From Helicobacter typhlonius (lineage in GTDB: Bacteria; Campylobacterota; Campylobacteria; Campylobacterales; Helicobacteraceae), in NCBI RefSeq assembly GCF_001460635.1, contig NZ_LN907858.1:868001-932000 (forward strand): a stretch of DNA of 64,000 bases. The letters run 5' to 3'. The position numbers and the translations under genes were made by a program. The notes beneath the pieces are model-generated. The model saw only the letters and a program-made list of their open reading frames with translations, searched no databases and had not been told where the DNA came from. This document shows positions 27,487 to 38,026 of the stretch, in pieces. Position 1 is the first letter of the stretch, and the number at the start of each line of letters is the position of its first letter.

Positions 27487-28758
27487 TTAAATTTGGTTTG
27501 GCAACCAGAGAGAGATTTGCGGGATATATGTAATAAGTAGCAAGCCAACCAGCATCACGCAAAGCCAAGGCAACACGGCACTTGTTACATCCTTGAGACT
27601 TAGTCCAGTAAGTGAGCTTGCCACAAAAAGATTTAGTCCCACAGGCGGTGTGAGCATTCCTAGCTCCATATTGACAACCATAACGATACCAAAGTGTATG
27701 GGGTCAATACCTAAGGCTAATGCGATAGGTAGGAGTAAGGGTGTCATAATCATAATGACAGAGCTTGGCTCCATAAACTGCCCCATAACAAATAGCACGA
27801 GATTAACAAGTATGAGGAATGCCCACCAGCTCATATTTTGTGCCACGAGGAATTCGGCGATGAGATGAGGGATTCTCTCATTTGTCAAAAAATGTGCGAA
27901 AACGACAGCGAAGCCGATGATGAAAAATATCATCGCAGTGGTAATTGCCGCGTCTAAAAAAACACCATAAAGTTCTTTAAACTTAATGTCTTTATATACA
28001 AAAACAGAGATGATAAACGCATACACCGCGCTAATACCCGCGGCTTCTGTGGCGGTGAAAATACCCCCATAAATACCACCAATGATGACAAAAATGATAA
28101 GTAAAGCCCAAAACGCTTCGCGGAATTTTTTAAATCTTATTTTAAAGCTTTCAGGTTTGCTTGCTTTGAATCCCAGCCTTTTTGCACCTATGTAGGCATA
28201 GAGCATCATCATAGCACCTATCATTACACCTGGGACTATCCCAGCTATAAATAGCTTCTCAATCGATACTTCGGCAGTTACGCCATAGACAATCATTACC
28301 ACAGAAGGCGGAATAAGAATCCCCAAGCTCCCCGCGGAGGTGACTGCACCCACAGCATAGCTTTTAGGGTAACCAGCGTTTTTAATAGCCACAAACATCA
28401 CTGAACCAACAGCGATAACGGTTGCAGGAGAGCTGCCACTTACCGCAGCAAAGATGATACAAGCCAAAATCGCACTCATAGGCAACCCACCGGGCAAATG
28501 CCCCACAAGCGAAGTAGCAAAGCTAATAATGCGTTGAGCTGAGCTACCTTTGCTCATCAAAGAGCCAGCTAAGATAAACATAGGAATTGCCATAAGCGCA
28601 GGTTTCAAGCCATTAAACATAATTTCAGCCGAGCCAACAATATTATATGAAGTAAAAAAGAAAAGCGCACTTATGGCACTTACGCCTAAGGCAATACTTA
28701 CGGGTACTCCCAAAAGAAGCAACCCAAACAACACAAGCAATAAATATGCGACACTCAT
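27487..28758 (-). CDS. dctM: TRAP large permease DctM (repeat copy 2)
   Basis: Identical in predicted protein to the gene at 21053-22324. Here the operon ends in the 140-codon pit fragment rather than a whole pit, so this copy adds TRAP permease dosage without phosphate transporter dosage. Confidence 0.93.
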   Translation of the reverse strand: MSVAYLLLVLFGLLLLGVPVSIALGVSAISALFFFTSYNIVGSAEIMFNGLKPALMAIPMFILAGSLMSKGSSAQRIISFATSLVGHLPGGLPMSAILACIIFAAVSGSSPATVIAVGSVMFVAIKNAGYPKSYAVGAVTSAGSLGILIPPSVVMIVYGVTAEVSIEKLFIAGIVPGVMIGAMMMLYAYIGAKRLGFKASKPESFKIRFKKFREAFWALLIIFVIIGGIYGGIFTATEAAGISAVYAFIISVFVYKDIKFKELYGVFLDAAITTAMIFFIIGFAVVFAHFLTNERIPHLIAEFLVAQNMSWWAFLILVNLVLFVMGQFMEPSSVIMIMTPLLLPIALALGIDPIHFGIVMVVNMELGMLTPPVGLNLFVASSLTGLSLKDVTSAVLPWLCVMLVGLLLITYIPQISLWLPNQI

Positions 28759-28769
28759 TGATAGCCCTA

Positions 28770-29387
28770 CTAATTTTTTATGACTGAATCGTGTATCATT
28801 TCAGTTTCTGCGTTTCTTACAACCTTGTCTGCGTCTGTCCAAGATACTTCATAGATTTTTTCAATCGAACGATAAGTTGCGCCAAAAAAAGCAAAAGGTA
28901 AACAAAGCAAGAAAATCCATAAGGGCACATTATGCAGAGCCTCGCTCATATAGCCAAGCATATAATTATCATAGCACACCATAATCCCAGCATAAGCCAT
29001 AAATGCAAGAAAAAGAGAATTGATGATATGTATAGATATTACACAAGCTTTAGCGAGCTTTGGAGGAAATTTATCTAAAAGCATAGTTACGCTAATATGC
29101 ACACCTTTTCTAAATCCATACGCTGCGCCAAAAAACGCCGACCACAAAAAGCAATAGCGCGCAACTTCCTCTGCCCAAGTAAGTGAGAGCTGGAAAGTAT
29201 CGGGAAAAAGCCCTGTGAGGTAGCGGCAGAATACATTTATTGCTGTGATAAGCACACCAATGGTTAAGCCCATTACCGCAATAGTTTTATTGATAGAGGC
29301 GATAATCTTATCTAAGATAGCAAAGATTCGAAGAACGCGTGGGTTATGGTGAGCCCACACAAATGGTTTAGCAATAAAAGAAAGCAT
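28770..29387 (-). CDS. dctQ: TRAP small permease DctQ (repeat copy 2)
   Basis: Identical in predicted protein to 22336-22953, with the same spacing to its neighbours. Confidence 0.92.
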   Translation of the reverse strand: MLSFIAKPFVWAHHNPRVLRIFAILDKIIASINKTIAVMGLTIGVLITAINVFCRYLTGLFPDTFQLSLTWAEEVARYCFLWSAFFGAAYGFRKGVHISVTMLLDKFPPKLAKACVISIHIINSLFLAFMAYAGIMVCYDNYMLGYMSEALHNVPLWIFLLCLPFAFFGATYRSIEKIYEVSWTDADKVVRNAETEMIHDSVIKN

Positions 29388-29406
29388 TTTTCAACCTCAA
29401 TTACCC

Positions 29407-30417
29407 TTATTCTACTTGCAATACTTTTTCAATCAAGTCTTGTCCCACGATGTTATAAAACTTAGGATAAATAGCCTGCATATTCTCTTTCCAAGTAGCG
29501 ATTTGCTCGTCTGTGAGGGTAAAAATCTGTGTTTTTGTTGCATCGTCTTTTTTTAGCTTTTCTAATAGAATCTTTTCCTCTTTTTCACTCTCTATGCGTT
29601 CAAACTCTGTAGCCTCGTGTAAAGCTTGAGTGAAAATATCTTTTAAATCATCAGGGAGTTGCTTCCAAAATCCATCACTTACAACTACCAAATAACCCAA
29701 ATAGCCGTGGTTTGAGAGTGTAACAGAGCTTTGCACTTCATAAAACTTTGAGTTATAGAGGTTTGAGAGAGGATTCTCAGCCGCATCGACCACACCGGTA
29801 GAGAGTGCAGAATATACTTCGCCAAAAGGTAACACTTGTGGAATCGCACCAATTGCCTTTGTTTGCTCCTCTAGCACTTTTGAGCTCATAATACGCATTT
29901 TTTGCCCTTTCGCATCTTCTGGGAGGACAATAGGCTTTTTATTCGTGCTAAATTGTTTAAAACCTGCGTCCCAATAATCTAATGCAACAATGCCCCGCTT
30001 AGAAATTATATCTTTTAGAATCTGCCCCACTTCACCATCCATTACCTTATGCAAATGCTCTGTATCGCGGAATAAAAACGGCACATCCCAAATATTAAAC
30101 TCTTTCGCGATAGGGGTAAATTTTGAAAAGCTCGGTGCTGCCATTTGCACATTATTACGCGTAAGCTCTTGAAAGACTTTATCATCATCAACAAGTTGTG
30201 CGCTCGGGAAAACTTCTACCTTGATTTTGCCATTACTTAGTTCCTCTACGCGCTTAGCAAAAAAATCAGCAGCTTGACCTTTGGGTGTGTTTGCGCTCAC
30301 TACGTGGGCAAATTTTACCTTATAAACATCTTGCTTTGCTTGTTTTTCGCCCTCACCACAGCCTATAAACCCTAAACTTATTGCACTGATTAGGGCTAAA
30401 ATTGAAAGTTTTTTCAT
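29407..30417 (-). CDS. dctP: TRAP solute-binding lipoprotein DctP (repeat copy 2)
   Basis: Identical in predicted protein to 22973-23983, with its own promoter box at 30541-30546. Confidence 0.92.
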   Translation of the reverse strand: MKKLSILALISAISLGFIGCGEGEKQAKQDVYKVKFAHVVSANTPKGQAADFFAKRVEELSNGKIKVEVFPSAQLVDDDKVFQELTRNNVQMAAPSFSKFTPIAKEFNIWDVPFLFRDTEHLHKVMDGEVGQILKDIISKRGIVALDYWDAGFKQFSTNKKPIVLPEDAKGQKMRIMSSKVLEEQTKAIGAIPQVLPFGEVYSALSTGVVDAAENPLSNLYNSKFYEVQSSVTLSNHGYLGYLVVVSDGFWKQLPDDLKDIFTQALHEATEFERIESEKEEKILLEKLKKDDATKTQIFTLTDEQIATWKENMQAIYPKFYNIVGQDLIEKVLQVE

Positions 30418-30649
30418 TGCTACTCCTTTTGAGTTTTGTTGCATTCTATATATAAAAAGCATTAAGATTCATTATAAGAGCGGAATTTGATATGAAAATG
30501 CGCTTCTTATGTGTGATTTATAAACAATTCTACACTCTTAATTATACGCTATGAGGCAAAAAATGGCATTTGATAAGTATTTGAAAAAATAGGCTAGAAT
30601 AGGTTTTTCTAGCAATGAAACAAAATAAAATGAAGATTCTTAAGGAGTT

Positions 30650-30919
30650 ATGGTGTTTCCATTTAGTGATGAAGAACTGCAAATGCCCGTTGAAATGGTG
30701 ATACAGAAGGTTCGACCAACATTAACATTAGATGGTGGCGATATTACTCTGCTTGGTATTAAAGATGCTAAAGTGTATGTGAGGCTTGAGGGTGCGTGTA
30801 AGGGCTGTCCAAGTTCAGCAAATACGCTCAAGTATGCTATTGAAAATCGTTTAAAAGAAGAAATTCACCCCGATATTGGCATTGTGAATGTTAGGCACGG
30901 AGAAGAAACTACATTATAA
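30650..30919 (+). CDS. Nfu iron-sulphur scaffold (repeat copy 2)
   Basis: Identical in predicted protein to 24216-24485; promoter box repeated at 30595-30600. Confidence 0.9.
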   Translation: MVFPFSDEELQMPVEMVIQKVRPTLTLDGGDITLLGIKDAKVYVRLEGACKGCPSSANTLKYAIENRLKEEIHPDIGIVNVRHGEETTL

Positions 30920-30965
30920 AATTTGCGAATCTTGTGGGCAGAAAGCACAGAATAAGCGAGGCAGT

Positions 30966-31592
30966 ATGGAAGCGATAAAATTAACAGATATACGCACAAG
31001 ACGTGAAGTCAATAAAAACAATAAGAGAGCTTTTGCACTTTTTATACAAAAGCAATACAAACAAGCCTTTGAGCTTTTCTCACACAATTTACAGCTTGAT
31101 TCGGAGAATACAGAATCACTTATCGGGCTCCTTTTAGCGGATATGGCGCAGGACTTTGAGGAACAAGCTCTAGGCATATATGAGTATTACCAAATTTTAC
31201 TTTCACAAGAGATAAGCAAGACAAAGGCTAGGGCGCAGATTCTAAAAACAATTCAAAGTCTTGATAAAAGCACAAATAAGATTTTTTCGTTTCTAAGAGG
31301 CATAGAGAATCTCCGTGCAGACGCGATTGATGGGATTTTGTATCAGGATTTTAAGCGCATAGCTAAGGATAATTTTAAACGAGCCTTTGAGGATTTGATT
31401 TTCAGCACGAAGATTATTTTTACAAACAAGGGTGATTTTTACGAGTTCCTTAATCAATTGGTGGAGAATGATTATCAAGATATGTCGCTTGAGTATATAG
31501 AATCTCTTAAGAAAAATATTATGTACGACAAGGAATTTGAGAAAATACTGCAAAAGGTTGGCAATGATATTCACAAAAAACATAAAGCATAG
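30966..31592 (+). CDS. TPR-like hypothetical protein (repeat copy 2)
   Basis: Identical in predicted protein to 24532-25158, overlapping murE in the same way. Confidence 0.75.
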   Translation: MEAIKLTDIRTRREVNKNNKRAFALFIQKQYKQAFELFSHNLQLDSENTESLIGLLLADMAQDFEEQALGIYEYYQILLSQEISKTKARAQILKTIQSLDKSTNKIFSFLRGIENLRADAIDGILYQDFKRIAKDNFKRAFEDLIFSTKIIFTNKGDFYEFLNQLVENDYQDMSLEYIESLKKNIMYDKEFEKILQKVGNDIHKKHKA

Positions 31593-33069
31593 GGGCAAAG
31601 TTTATAACGCACTAACCGATGATACACGCGTGATTGAGGCGTTTTTGAGTAATCAAGTAGCGCAAGATGAAAAACTAAAACTCGATTCCTTACTCCTTGT
31701 GAAAACCAAGCAAAACACGCCATTTGTGGCAAAACTCCAAGAGCACATAGCCTTGCAAAGCACGGAGGGTGATTTAGAATCTAATGTGGATTCTATGGAT
31801 TCTCAAGGAGATGAAGTTTCCAAAAAAGGCAAAGTTTGTGTAGATTCTAAGGGGCTTATGAAAACTCCCTGTTCGCAGATTCATATTATAGAGGCAAATG
31901 AGCTTTATGATGTGCTTTTTGCCAAATCCGCAATGCAAATCGTAGGGATTACGGGCACAAATGGCAAAACAACAACCGCGGCGATTATCTACTCGATTTT
32001 GCTTGATTTGGGCTATAAGGTGGCGTTGCTTGGCACGAGAGGATTTTTTGCAAATGACAAGCAGATAAGGCAAAAGGGGCTGACAACGCCCGGTTTGCTC
32101 GAGCTTTATGAGGATTTGTGTATCGCACAAGAAGAGAGTTGTGATTTTTTCATTATGGAAGCAAGTTCGCACGCCATTGAGCAAGAGCGCGTAGCAGGAC
32201 TTAAGTTTGCCTTGAAGATTCTCACAAACATTACGAGCGACCACTTGGATTATCATAAAAGTATTGAGGAGTATCGCCGAGTAAAAAATAGCTTTTTTGA
32301 GGGCGAGGGTGCAAAATTGCTGAATGCTGATGAGCCACACGCGCGATGTGCGGATAAGGAGGCGTTTTACTATGGTGTGGAAAAGAGAGGGCATTTGAAT
32401 GTTTCTGCCTATGCTTTAGAATCTGGCATAGACGCGCATATCGTGTGGCAGCATAAGAATGAAGTGGATAAAAGCGCGATAGAGGCGCATTTATATGGCA
32501 AACATAATTTGTATAATATTCTTGCTGGTATTGCTGGAGTGAAGATTCTCACCCATACATCTTTAGAATCTATTGCCGCGACTTTGGGGAATTTTGGCGG
32601 TGTAGGTGGGCGTATGGAAGTCGTGCATACAAAACCGCTTGTGATTGTGGATTTTGCCCATACACACGATGGTATGAAGCAGATTTTTGAAAGTTTTAGG
32701 CATCAAAAACTTGCCGTTGTCTTTGGTGCAGGGGGCGATAGAGACAAAAGCAAACGTCCTAAAATGGGTGCGTGTGCGGCATATTATGCCCATAAAATAT
32801 ATATTACAAGCGATAATCCGCGCACAGAATCCCCGCAGAGCATTATAGATGATATTTTAAACGGGATAGAAAGGAGTGAGCGCGTATGTGTAGAGATTAA
32901 TCGTAAAGAAGCTATACACCGCGCCCTTGATGAACTAGCAGATGATGAAGTGTTGCTGATTCTAGGTAAGGGCGATGAGGATTATCAAATCATCGGCACA
33001 CAAAAAATACATTTTGATGATAGGGAAGTGGTGAGAGATTATTTTAAAAAAAGTAATGCGAGTAAATAG
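31564..33069 (+). CDS. murE: MurE (repeat copy 2)
   Basis: Identical in predicted protein to 25130-26635. Complete, so the strain would carry three intact copies of an essential cell-wall ligase if the repeat is real. Confidence 0.94.
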   Translation: MIFTKNIKHRGKVYNALTDDTRVIEAFLSNQVAQDEKLKLDSLLLVKTKQNTPFVAKLQEHIALQSTEGDLESNVDSMDSQGDEVSKKGKVCVDSKGLMKTPCSQIHIIEANELYDVLFAKSAMQIVGITGTNGKTTTAAIIYSILLDLGYKVALLGTRGFFANDKQIRQKGLTTPGLLELYEDLCIAQEESCDFFIMEASSHAIEQERVAGLKFALKILTNITSDHLDYHKSIEEYRRVKNSFFEGEGAKLLNADEPHARCADKEAFYYGVEKRGHLNVSAYALESGIDAHIVWQHKNEVDKSAIEAHLYGKHNLYNILAGIAGVKILTHTSLESIAATLGNFGGVGGRMEVVHTKPLVIVDFAHTHDGMKQIFESFRHQKLAVVFGAGGDRDKSKRPKMGACAAYYAHKIYITSDNPRTESPQSIIDDILNGIERSERVCVEINRKEAIHRALDELADDEVLLILGKGDEDYQIIGTQKIHFDDREVVRDYFKKSNASK

Positions 33070-33184
33070 ACGCACATAAGGCTCTTTATAAAAAAGATTT
33101 AAAGTCGCAATACGCACTTCTTAAGCTTAAGGGTATTGTAAAACTATGCTACAATACGCACTTATTTTGATACAAGGAGATTTT

Positions 33185-33484
33185 ATGCAATGTCGTAGAT
33201 ATATGAGATATATGAAAAATATCATTAAGATGCCATCTCGGGTTAAAGCTATATACGAGACACAAGACAAATTGCTTCATTCTCTCATCTCGGCACAAAT
33301 GGTGGCTCATATCGACAAACTTGATGTTGTGCTTGAGCTAGCAAAGAGCTTTAGTAAAGCAGAGATAATACGCAACAAAGAAAAAGCCCTTGCTTATTTC
33401 TCACTTATAAATCCCGTGCGCTCACTTTCATTTAATCTTGTGCGTATCGGCGGGCAAACTGATGGTGGGTATGTTCTTTTATAG
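33185..33484 (+). pseudogene. truncated 5' fragment of the methyltransferase gene (copy 2)
   Basis: Same 99-codon fragment as at 26751-27050, ending at an identical junction. The two junctions are the same to the base, so copy number rose by homologous exchange after one first join, or by an assembly loop. Confidence 0.85.
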
Positions 33485-33901
33485 CCATACCGCAGCAGAG
33501 AGTAGGGCGGCTAACATAAGTGCGAGAAAAATTCTAGATTCTGTAATTTGGCTAGCATCTACGATACCGGATTTGATGGTGCTTACCACCTCTCCACCAG
33601 CGATGATAGCTCCCATTGCTTCACAAATAGCCGCTATGATAATCGCGCCTACAAGCGTTATGGCTTGAGAGCCCACAGCTGGACCGACATTATTTGCCAC
33701 ATCGTTCGCGCCAATATTCATCGCCATATAGCCGCCTACGATAGTAGCAAACACGAGCAGAAGTGTGTTGTGTCCTGTATGAACAAATATAGCAATGAGC
33801 GAAATGACTAAGAAAAATATGAGGACAACAAATATCTTAATGCCGTCTTCGCGATTAAATTTCTGCGCTTTTTCTATGTGCTTTATGTCTTTGAACTCCA
33901 T
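33479..33901 (-). pseudogene. truncated 5' fragment of pit (copy 3)
   Basis: Identical to the fragment at 27045-27467, again closing a dctPQM operon. Confidence 0.85.
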
Positions 33902-33920
33902 AAAACCTCCTTTAGCTTGA

Positions 33921-35192
33921 TTAAATTTGGTTTGGCAACCAGAGAGAGATTTGCGGGATATATGTAATAAGTAGCAAGCCAACCAGCATCACGCAAAGCC
34001 AAGGCAACACGGCACTTGTTACATCCTTGAGACTTAGTCCAGTAAGTGAGCTTGCCACAAAAAGATTTAGTCCCACAGGCGGTGTGAGCATTCCTAGCTC
34101 CATATTGACAACCATAACGATACCAAAGTGTATGGGGTCAATACCTAAGGCTAATGCGATAGGTAGGAGTAAGGGTGTCATAATCATAATGACAGAGCTT
34201 GGCTCCATAAACTGCCCCATAACAAATAGCACGAGATTAACAAGTATGAGGAATGCCCACCAGCTCATATTTTGTGCCACGAGGAATTCGGCGATGAGAT
34301 GAGGGATTCTCTCATTTGTCAAAAAATGTGCGAAAACGACAGCGAAGCCGATGATGAAAAATATCATCGCAGTGGTAATTGCCGCGTCTAAAAAAACACC
34401 ATAAAGTTCTTTAAACTTAATGTCTTTATATACAAAAACAGAGATGATAAACGCATACACCGCGCTAATACCCGCGGCTTCTGTGGCGGTGAAAATACCC
34501 CCATAAATACCACCAATGATGACAAAAATGATAAGTAAAGCCCAAAACGCTTCGCGGAATTTTTTAAATCTTATTTTAAAGCTTTCAGGTTTGCTTGCTT
34601 TGAATCCCAGCCTTTTTGCACCTATGTAGGCATAGAGCATCATCATAGCACCTATCATTACACCTGGGACTATCCCAGCTATAAATAGCTTCTCAATCGA
34701 TACTTCGGCAGTTACGCCATAGACAATCATTACCACAGAAGGCGGAATAAGAATCCCCAAGCTCCCCGCGGAGGTGACTGCACCCACAGCATAGCTTTTA
34801 GGGTAACCAGCGTTTTTAATAGCCACAAACATCACTGAACCAACAGCGATAACGGTTGCAGGAGAGCTGCCACTTACCGCAGCAAAGATGATACAAGCCA
34901 AAATCGCACTCATAGGCAACCCACCGGGCAAATGCCCCACAAGCGAAGTAGCAAAGCTAATAATGCGTTGAGCTGAGCTACCTTTGCTCATCAAAGAGCC
35001 AGCTAAGATAAACATAGGAATTGCCATAAGCGCAGGTTTCAAGCCATTAAACATAATTTCAGCCGAGCCAACAATATTATATGAAGTAAAAAAGAAAAGC
35101 GCACTTATGGCACTTACGCCTAAGGCAATACTTACGGGTACTCCCAAAAGAAGCAACCCAAACAACACAAGCAATAAATATGCGACACTCAT
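33921..35192 (-). CDS. dctM: TRAP large permease DctM (repeat copy 3)
   Basis: Identical in predicted protein to 21053-22324; followed by a pit fragment. Confidence 0.93.
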   Translation of the reverse strand: MSVAYLLLVLFGLLLLGVPVSIALGVSAISALFFFTSYNIVGSAEIMFNGLKPALMAIPMFILAGSLMSKGSSAQRIISFATSLVGHLPGGLPMSAILACIIFAAVSGSSPATVIAVGSVMFVAIKNAGYPKSYAVGAVTSAGSLGILIPPSVVMIVYGVTAEVSIEKLFIAGIVPGVMIGAMMMLYAYIGAKRLGFKASKPESFKIRFKKFREAFWALLIIFVIIGGIYGGIFTATEAAGISAVYAFIISVFVYKDIKFKELYGVFLDAAITTAMIFFIIGFAVVFAHFLTNERIPHLIAEFLVAQNMSWWAFLILVNLVLFVMGQFMEPSSVIMIMTPLLLPIALALGIDPIHFGIVMVVNMELGMLTPPVGLNLFVASSLTGLSLKDVTSAVLPWLCVMLVGLLLITYIPQISLWLPNQI

Positions 35193-35203
35193 TGATAGCC
35201 CTA

Positions 35204-35821
35204 CTAATTTTTTATGACTGAATCGTGTATCATTTCAGTTTCTGCGTTTCTTACAACCTTGTCTGCGTCTGTCCAAGATACTTCATAGATTTTTTCAATC
35301 GAACGATAAGTTGCGCCAAAAAAAGCAAAAGGTAAACAAAGCAAGAAAATCCATAAGGGCACATTATGCAGAGCCTCGCTCATATAGCCAAGCATATAAT
35401 TATCATAGCACACCATAATCCCAGCATAAGCCATAAATGCAAGAAAAAGAGAATTGATGATATGTATAGATATTACACAAGCTTTAGCGAGCTTTGGAGG
35501 AAATTTATCTAAAAGCATAGTTACGCTAATATGCACACCTTTTCTAAATCCATACGCTGCGCCAAAAAACGCCGACCACAAAAAGCAATAGCGCGCAACT
35601 TCCTCTGCCCAAGTAAGTGAGAGCTGGAAAGTATCGGGAAAAAGCCCTGTGAGGTAGCGGCAGAATACATTTATTGCTGTGATAAGCACACCAATGGTTA
35701 AGCCCATTACCGCAATAGTTTTATTGATAGAGGCGATAATCTTATCTAAGATAGCAAAGATTCGAAGAACGCGTGGGTTATGGTGAGCCCACACAAATGG
35801 TTTAGCAATAAAAGAAAGCAT
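35204..35821 (-). CDS. dctQ: TRAP small permease DctQ (repeat copy 3)
   Basis: Identical in predicted protein to 22336-22953. Confidence 0.92.
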   Translation of the reverse strand: MLSFIAKPFVWAHHNPRVLRIFAILDKIIASINKTIAVMGLTIGVLITAINVFCRYLTGLFPDTFQLSLTWAEEVARYCFLWSAFFGAAYGFRKGVHISVTMLLDKFPPKLAKACVISIHIINSLFLAFMAYAGIMVCYDNYMLGYMSEALHNVPLWIFLLCLPFAFFGATYRSIEKIYEVSWTDADKVVRNAETEMIHDSVIKN

Positions 35822-35840
35822 TTTTCAACCTCAATTACCC

Positions 35841-36851
35841 TTATTCTACTTGCAATACTTTTTCAATCAAGTCTTGTCCCACGATGTTATAAAACTTAGG
35901 ATAAATAGCCTGCATATTCTCTTTCCAAGTAGCGATTTGCTCGTCTGTGAGGGTAAAAATCTGTGTTTTTGTTGCATCGTCTTTTTTTAGCTTTTCTAAT
36001 AGAATCTTTTCCTCTTTTTCACTCTCTATGCGTTCAAACTCTGTAGCCTCGTGTAAAGCTTGAGTGAAAATATCTTTTAAATCATCAGGGAGTTGCTTCC
36101 AAAATCCATCACTTACAACTACCAAATAACCCAAATAGCCGTGGTTTGAGAGTGTAACAGAGCTTTGCACTTCATAAAACTTTGAGTTATAGAGGTTTGA
36201 GAGAGGATTCTCAGCCGCATCGACCACACCGGTAGAGAGTGCAGAATATACTTCGCCAAAAGGTAACACTTGTGGAATCGCACCAATTGCCTTTGTTTGC
36301 TCCTCTAGCACTTTTGAGCTCATAATACGCATTTTTTGCCCTTTCGCATCTTCTGGGAGGACAATAGGCTTTTTATTCGTGCTAAATTGTTTAAAACCTG
36401 CGTCCCAATAATCTAATGCAACAATGCCCCGCTTAGAAATTATATCTTTTAGAATCTGCCCCACTTCACCATCCATTACCTTATGCAAATGCTCTGTATC
36501 GCGGAATAAAAACGGCACATCCCAAATATTAAACTCTTTCGCGATAGGGGTAAATTTTGAAAAGCTCGGTGCTGCCATTTGCACATTATTACGCGTAAGC
36601 TCTTGAAAGACTTTATCATCATCAACAAGTTGTGCGCTCGGGAAAACTTCTACCTTGATTTTGCCATTACTTAGTTCCTCTACGCGCTTAGCAAAAAAAT
36701 CAGCAGCTTGACCTTTGGGTGTGTTTGCGCTCACTACGTGGGCAAATTTTACCTTATAAACATCTTGCTTTGCTTGTTTTTCGCCCTCACCACAGCCTAT
36801 AAACCCTAAACTTATTGCACTGATTAGGGCTAAAATTGAAAGTTTTTTCAT
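35841..36851 (-). CDS. dctP: TRAP solute-binding lipoprotein DctP (repeat copy 3)
   Basis: Identical in predicted protein to 22973-23983; promoter box at 36975-36980. Confidence 0.92.
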   Translation of the reverse strand: MKKLSILALISAISLGFIGCGEGEKQAKQDVYKVKFAHVVSANTPKGQAADFFAKRVEELSNGKIKVEVFPSAQLVDDDKVFQELTRNNVQMAAPSFSKFTPIAKEFNIWDVPFLFRDTEHLHKVMDGEVGQILKDIISKRGIVALDYWDAGFKQFSTNKKPIVLPEDAKGQKMRIMSSKVLEEQTKAIGAIPQVLPFGEVYSALSTGVVDAAENPLSNLYNSKFYEVQSSVTLSNHGYLGYLVVVSDGFWKQLPDDLKDIFTQALHEATEFERIESEKEEKILLEKLKKDDATKTQIFTLTDEQIATWKENMQAIYPKFYNIVGQDLIEKVLQVE

Positions 36852-37083
36852 TGCTACTCCTTTTGAGTTTTGTTGCATTCTATATATAAAAAGCATTAAG
36901 ATTCATTATAAGAGCGGAATTTGATATGAAAATGCGCTTCTTATGTGTGATTTATAAACAATTCTACACTCTTAATTATACGCTATGAGGCAAAAAATGG
37001 CATTTGATAAGTATTTGAAAAAATAGGCTAGAATAGGTTTTTCTAGCAATGAAACAAAATAAAATGAAGATTCTTAAGGAGTT

Positions 37084-37353
37084 ATGGTGTTTCCATTTAG
37101 TGATGAAGAACTGCAAATGCCCGTTGAAATGGTGATACAGAAGGTTCGACCAACATTAACATTAGATGGTGGCGATATTACTCTGCTTGGTATTAAAGAT
37201 GCTAAAGTGTATGTGAGGCTTGAGGGTGCGTGTAAGGGCTGTCCAAGTTCAGCAAATACGCTCAAGTATGCTATTGAAAATCGTTTAAAAGAAGAAATTC
37301 ACCCCGATATTGGCATTGTGAATGTTAGGCACGGAGAAGAAACTACATTATAA
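37084..37353 (+). CDS. Nfu iron-sulphur scaffold (repeat copy 3)
   Basis: Identical in predicted protein to 24216-24485; promoter box at 37029-37034. Confidence 0.9.
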   Translation: MVFPFSDEELQMPVEMVIQKVRPTLTLDGGDITLLGIKDAKVYVRLEGACKGCPSSANTLKYAIENRLKEEIHPDIGIVNVRHGEETTL

Positions 37354-37399
37354 AATTTGCGAATCTTGTGGGCAGAAAGCACAGAATAAGCGAGGCAGT

Positions 37400-38026
37400 A
37401 TGGAAGCGATAAAATTAACAGATATACGCACAAGACGTGAAGTCAATAAAAACAATAAGAGAGCTTTTGCACTTTTTATACAAAAGCAATACAAACAAGC
37501 CTTTGAGCTTTTCTCACACAATTTACAGCTTGATTCGGAGAATACAGAATCACTTATCGGGCTCCTTTTAGCGGATATGGCGCAGGACTTTGAGGAACAA
37601 GCTCTAGGCATATATGAGTATTACCAAATTTTACTTTCACAAGAGATAAGCAAGACAAAGGCTAGGGCGCAGATTCTAAAAACAATTCAAAGTCTTGATA
37701 AAAGCACAAATAAGATTTTTTCGTTTCTAAGAGGCATAGAGAATCTCCGTGCAGACGCGATTGATGGGATTTTGTATCAGGATTTTAAGCGCATAGCTAA
37801 GGATAATTTTAAACGAGCCTTTGAGGATTTGATTTTCAGCACGAAGATTATTTTTACAAACAAGGGTGATTTTTACGAGTTCCTTAATCAATTGGTGGAG
37901 AATGATTATCAAGATATGTCGCTTGAGTATATAGAATCTCTTAAGAAAAATATTATGTACGACAAGGAATTTGAGAAAATACTGCAAAAGGTTGGCAATG
38001 ATATTCACAAAAAACATAAAGCATAG
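37400..38026 (+). CDS. TPR-like hypothetical protein (repeat copy 3)
   Basis: Identical in predicted protein to 24532-25158. Confidence 0.75.
   Translation: MEAIKLTDIRTRREVNKNNKRAFALFIQKQYKQAFELFSHNLQLDSENTESLIGLLLADMAQDFEEQALGIYEYYQILLSQEISKTKARAQILKTIQSLDKSTNKIFSFLRGIENLRADAIDGILYQDFKRIAKDNFKRAFEDLIFSTKIIFTNKGDFYEFLNQLVENDYQDMSLEYIESLKKNIMYDKEFEKILQKVGNDIHKKHKA

Larger units (their letters stand above)
27049..33482. repeat. tandem 6,434-bp repeat, copy 2
   Basis: Begins AGCCATACCGC directly after ...CTTTTAT of copy 1. Predicted proteins are identical to those of copies 1 and 3, which indicates a very recent event or an assembly duplication. Confidence 0.95.

Noticed and set aside
31774-32394. 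206-codon open frame on the - strand inside murE (and at two repeat positions)
   Set aside because: Antisense shadow of MurE, present in all three copies only because the copies are identical.
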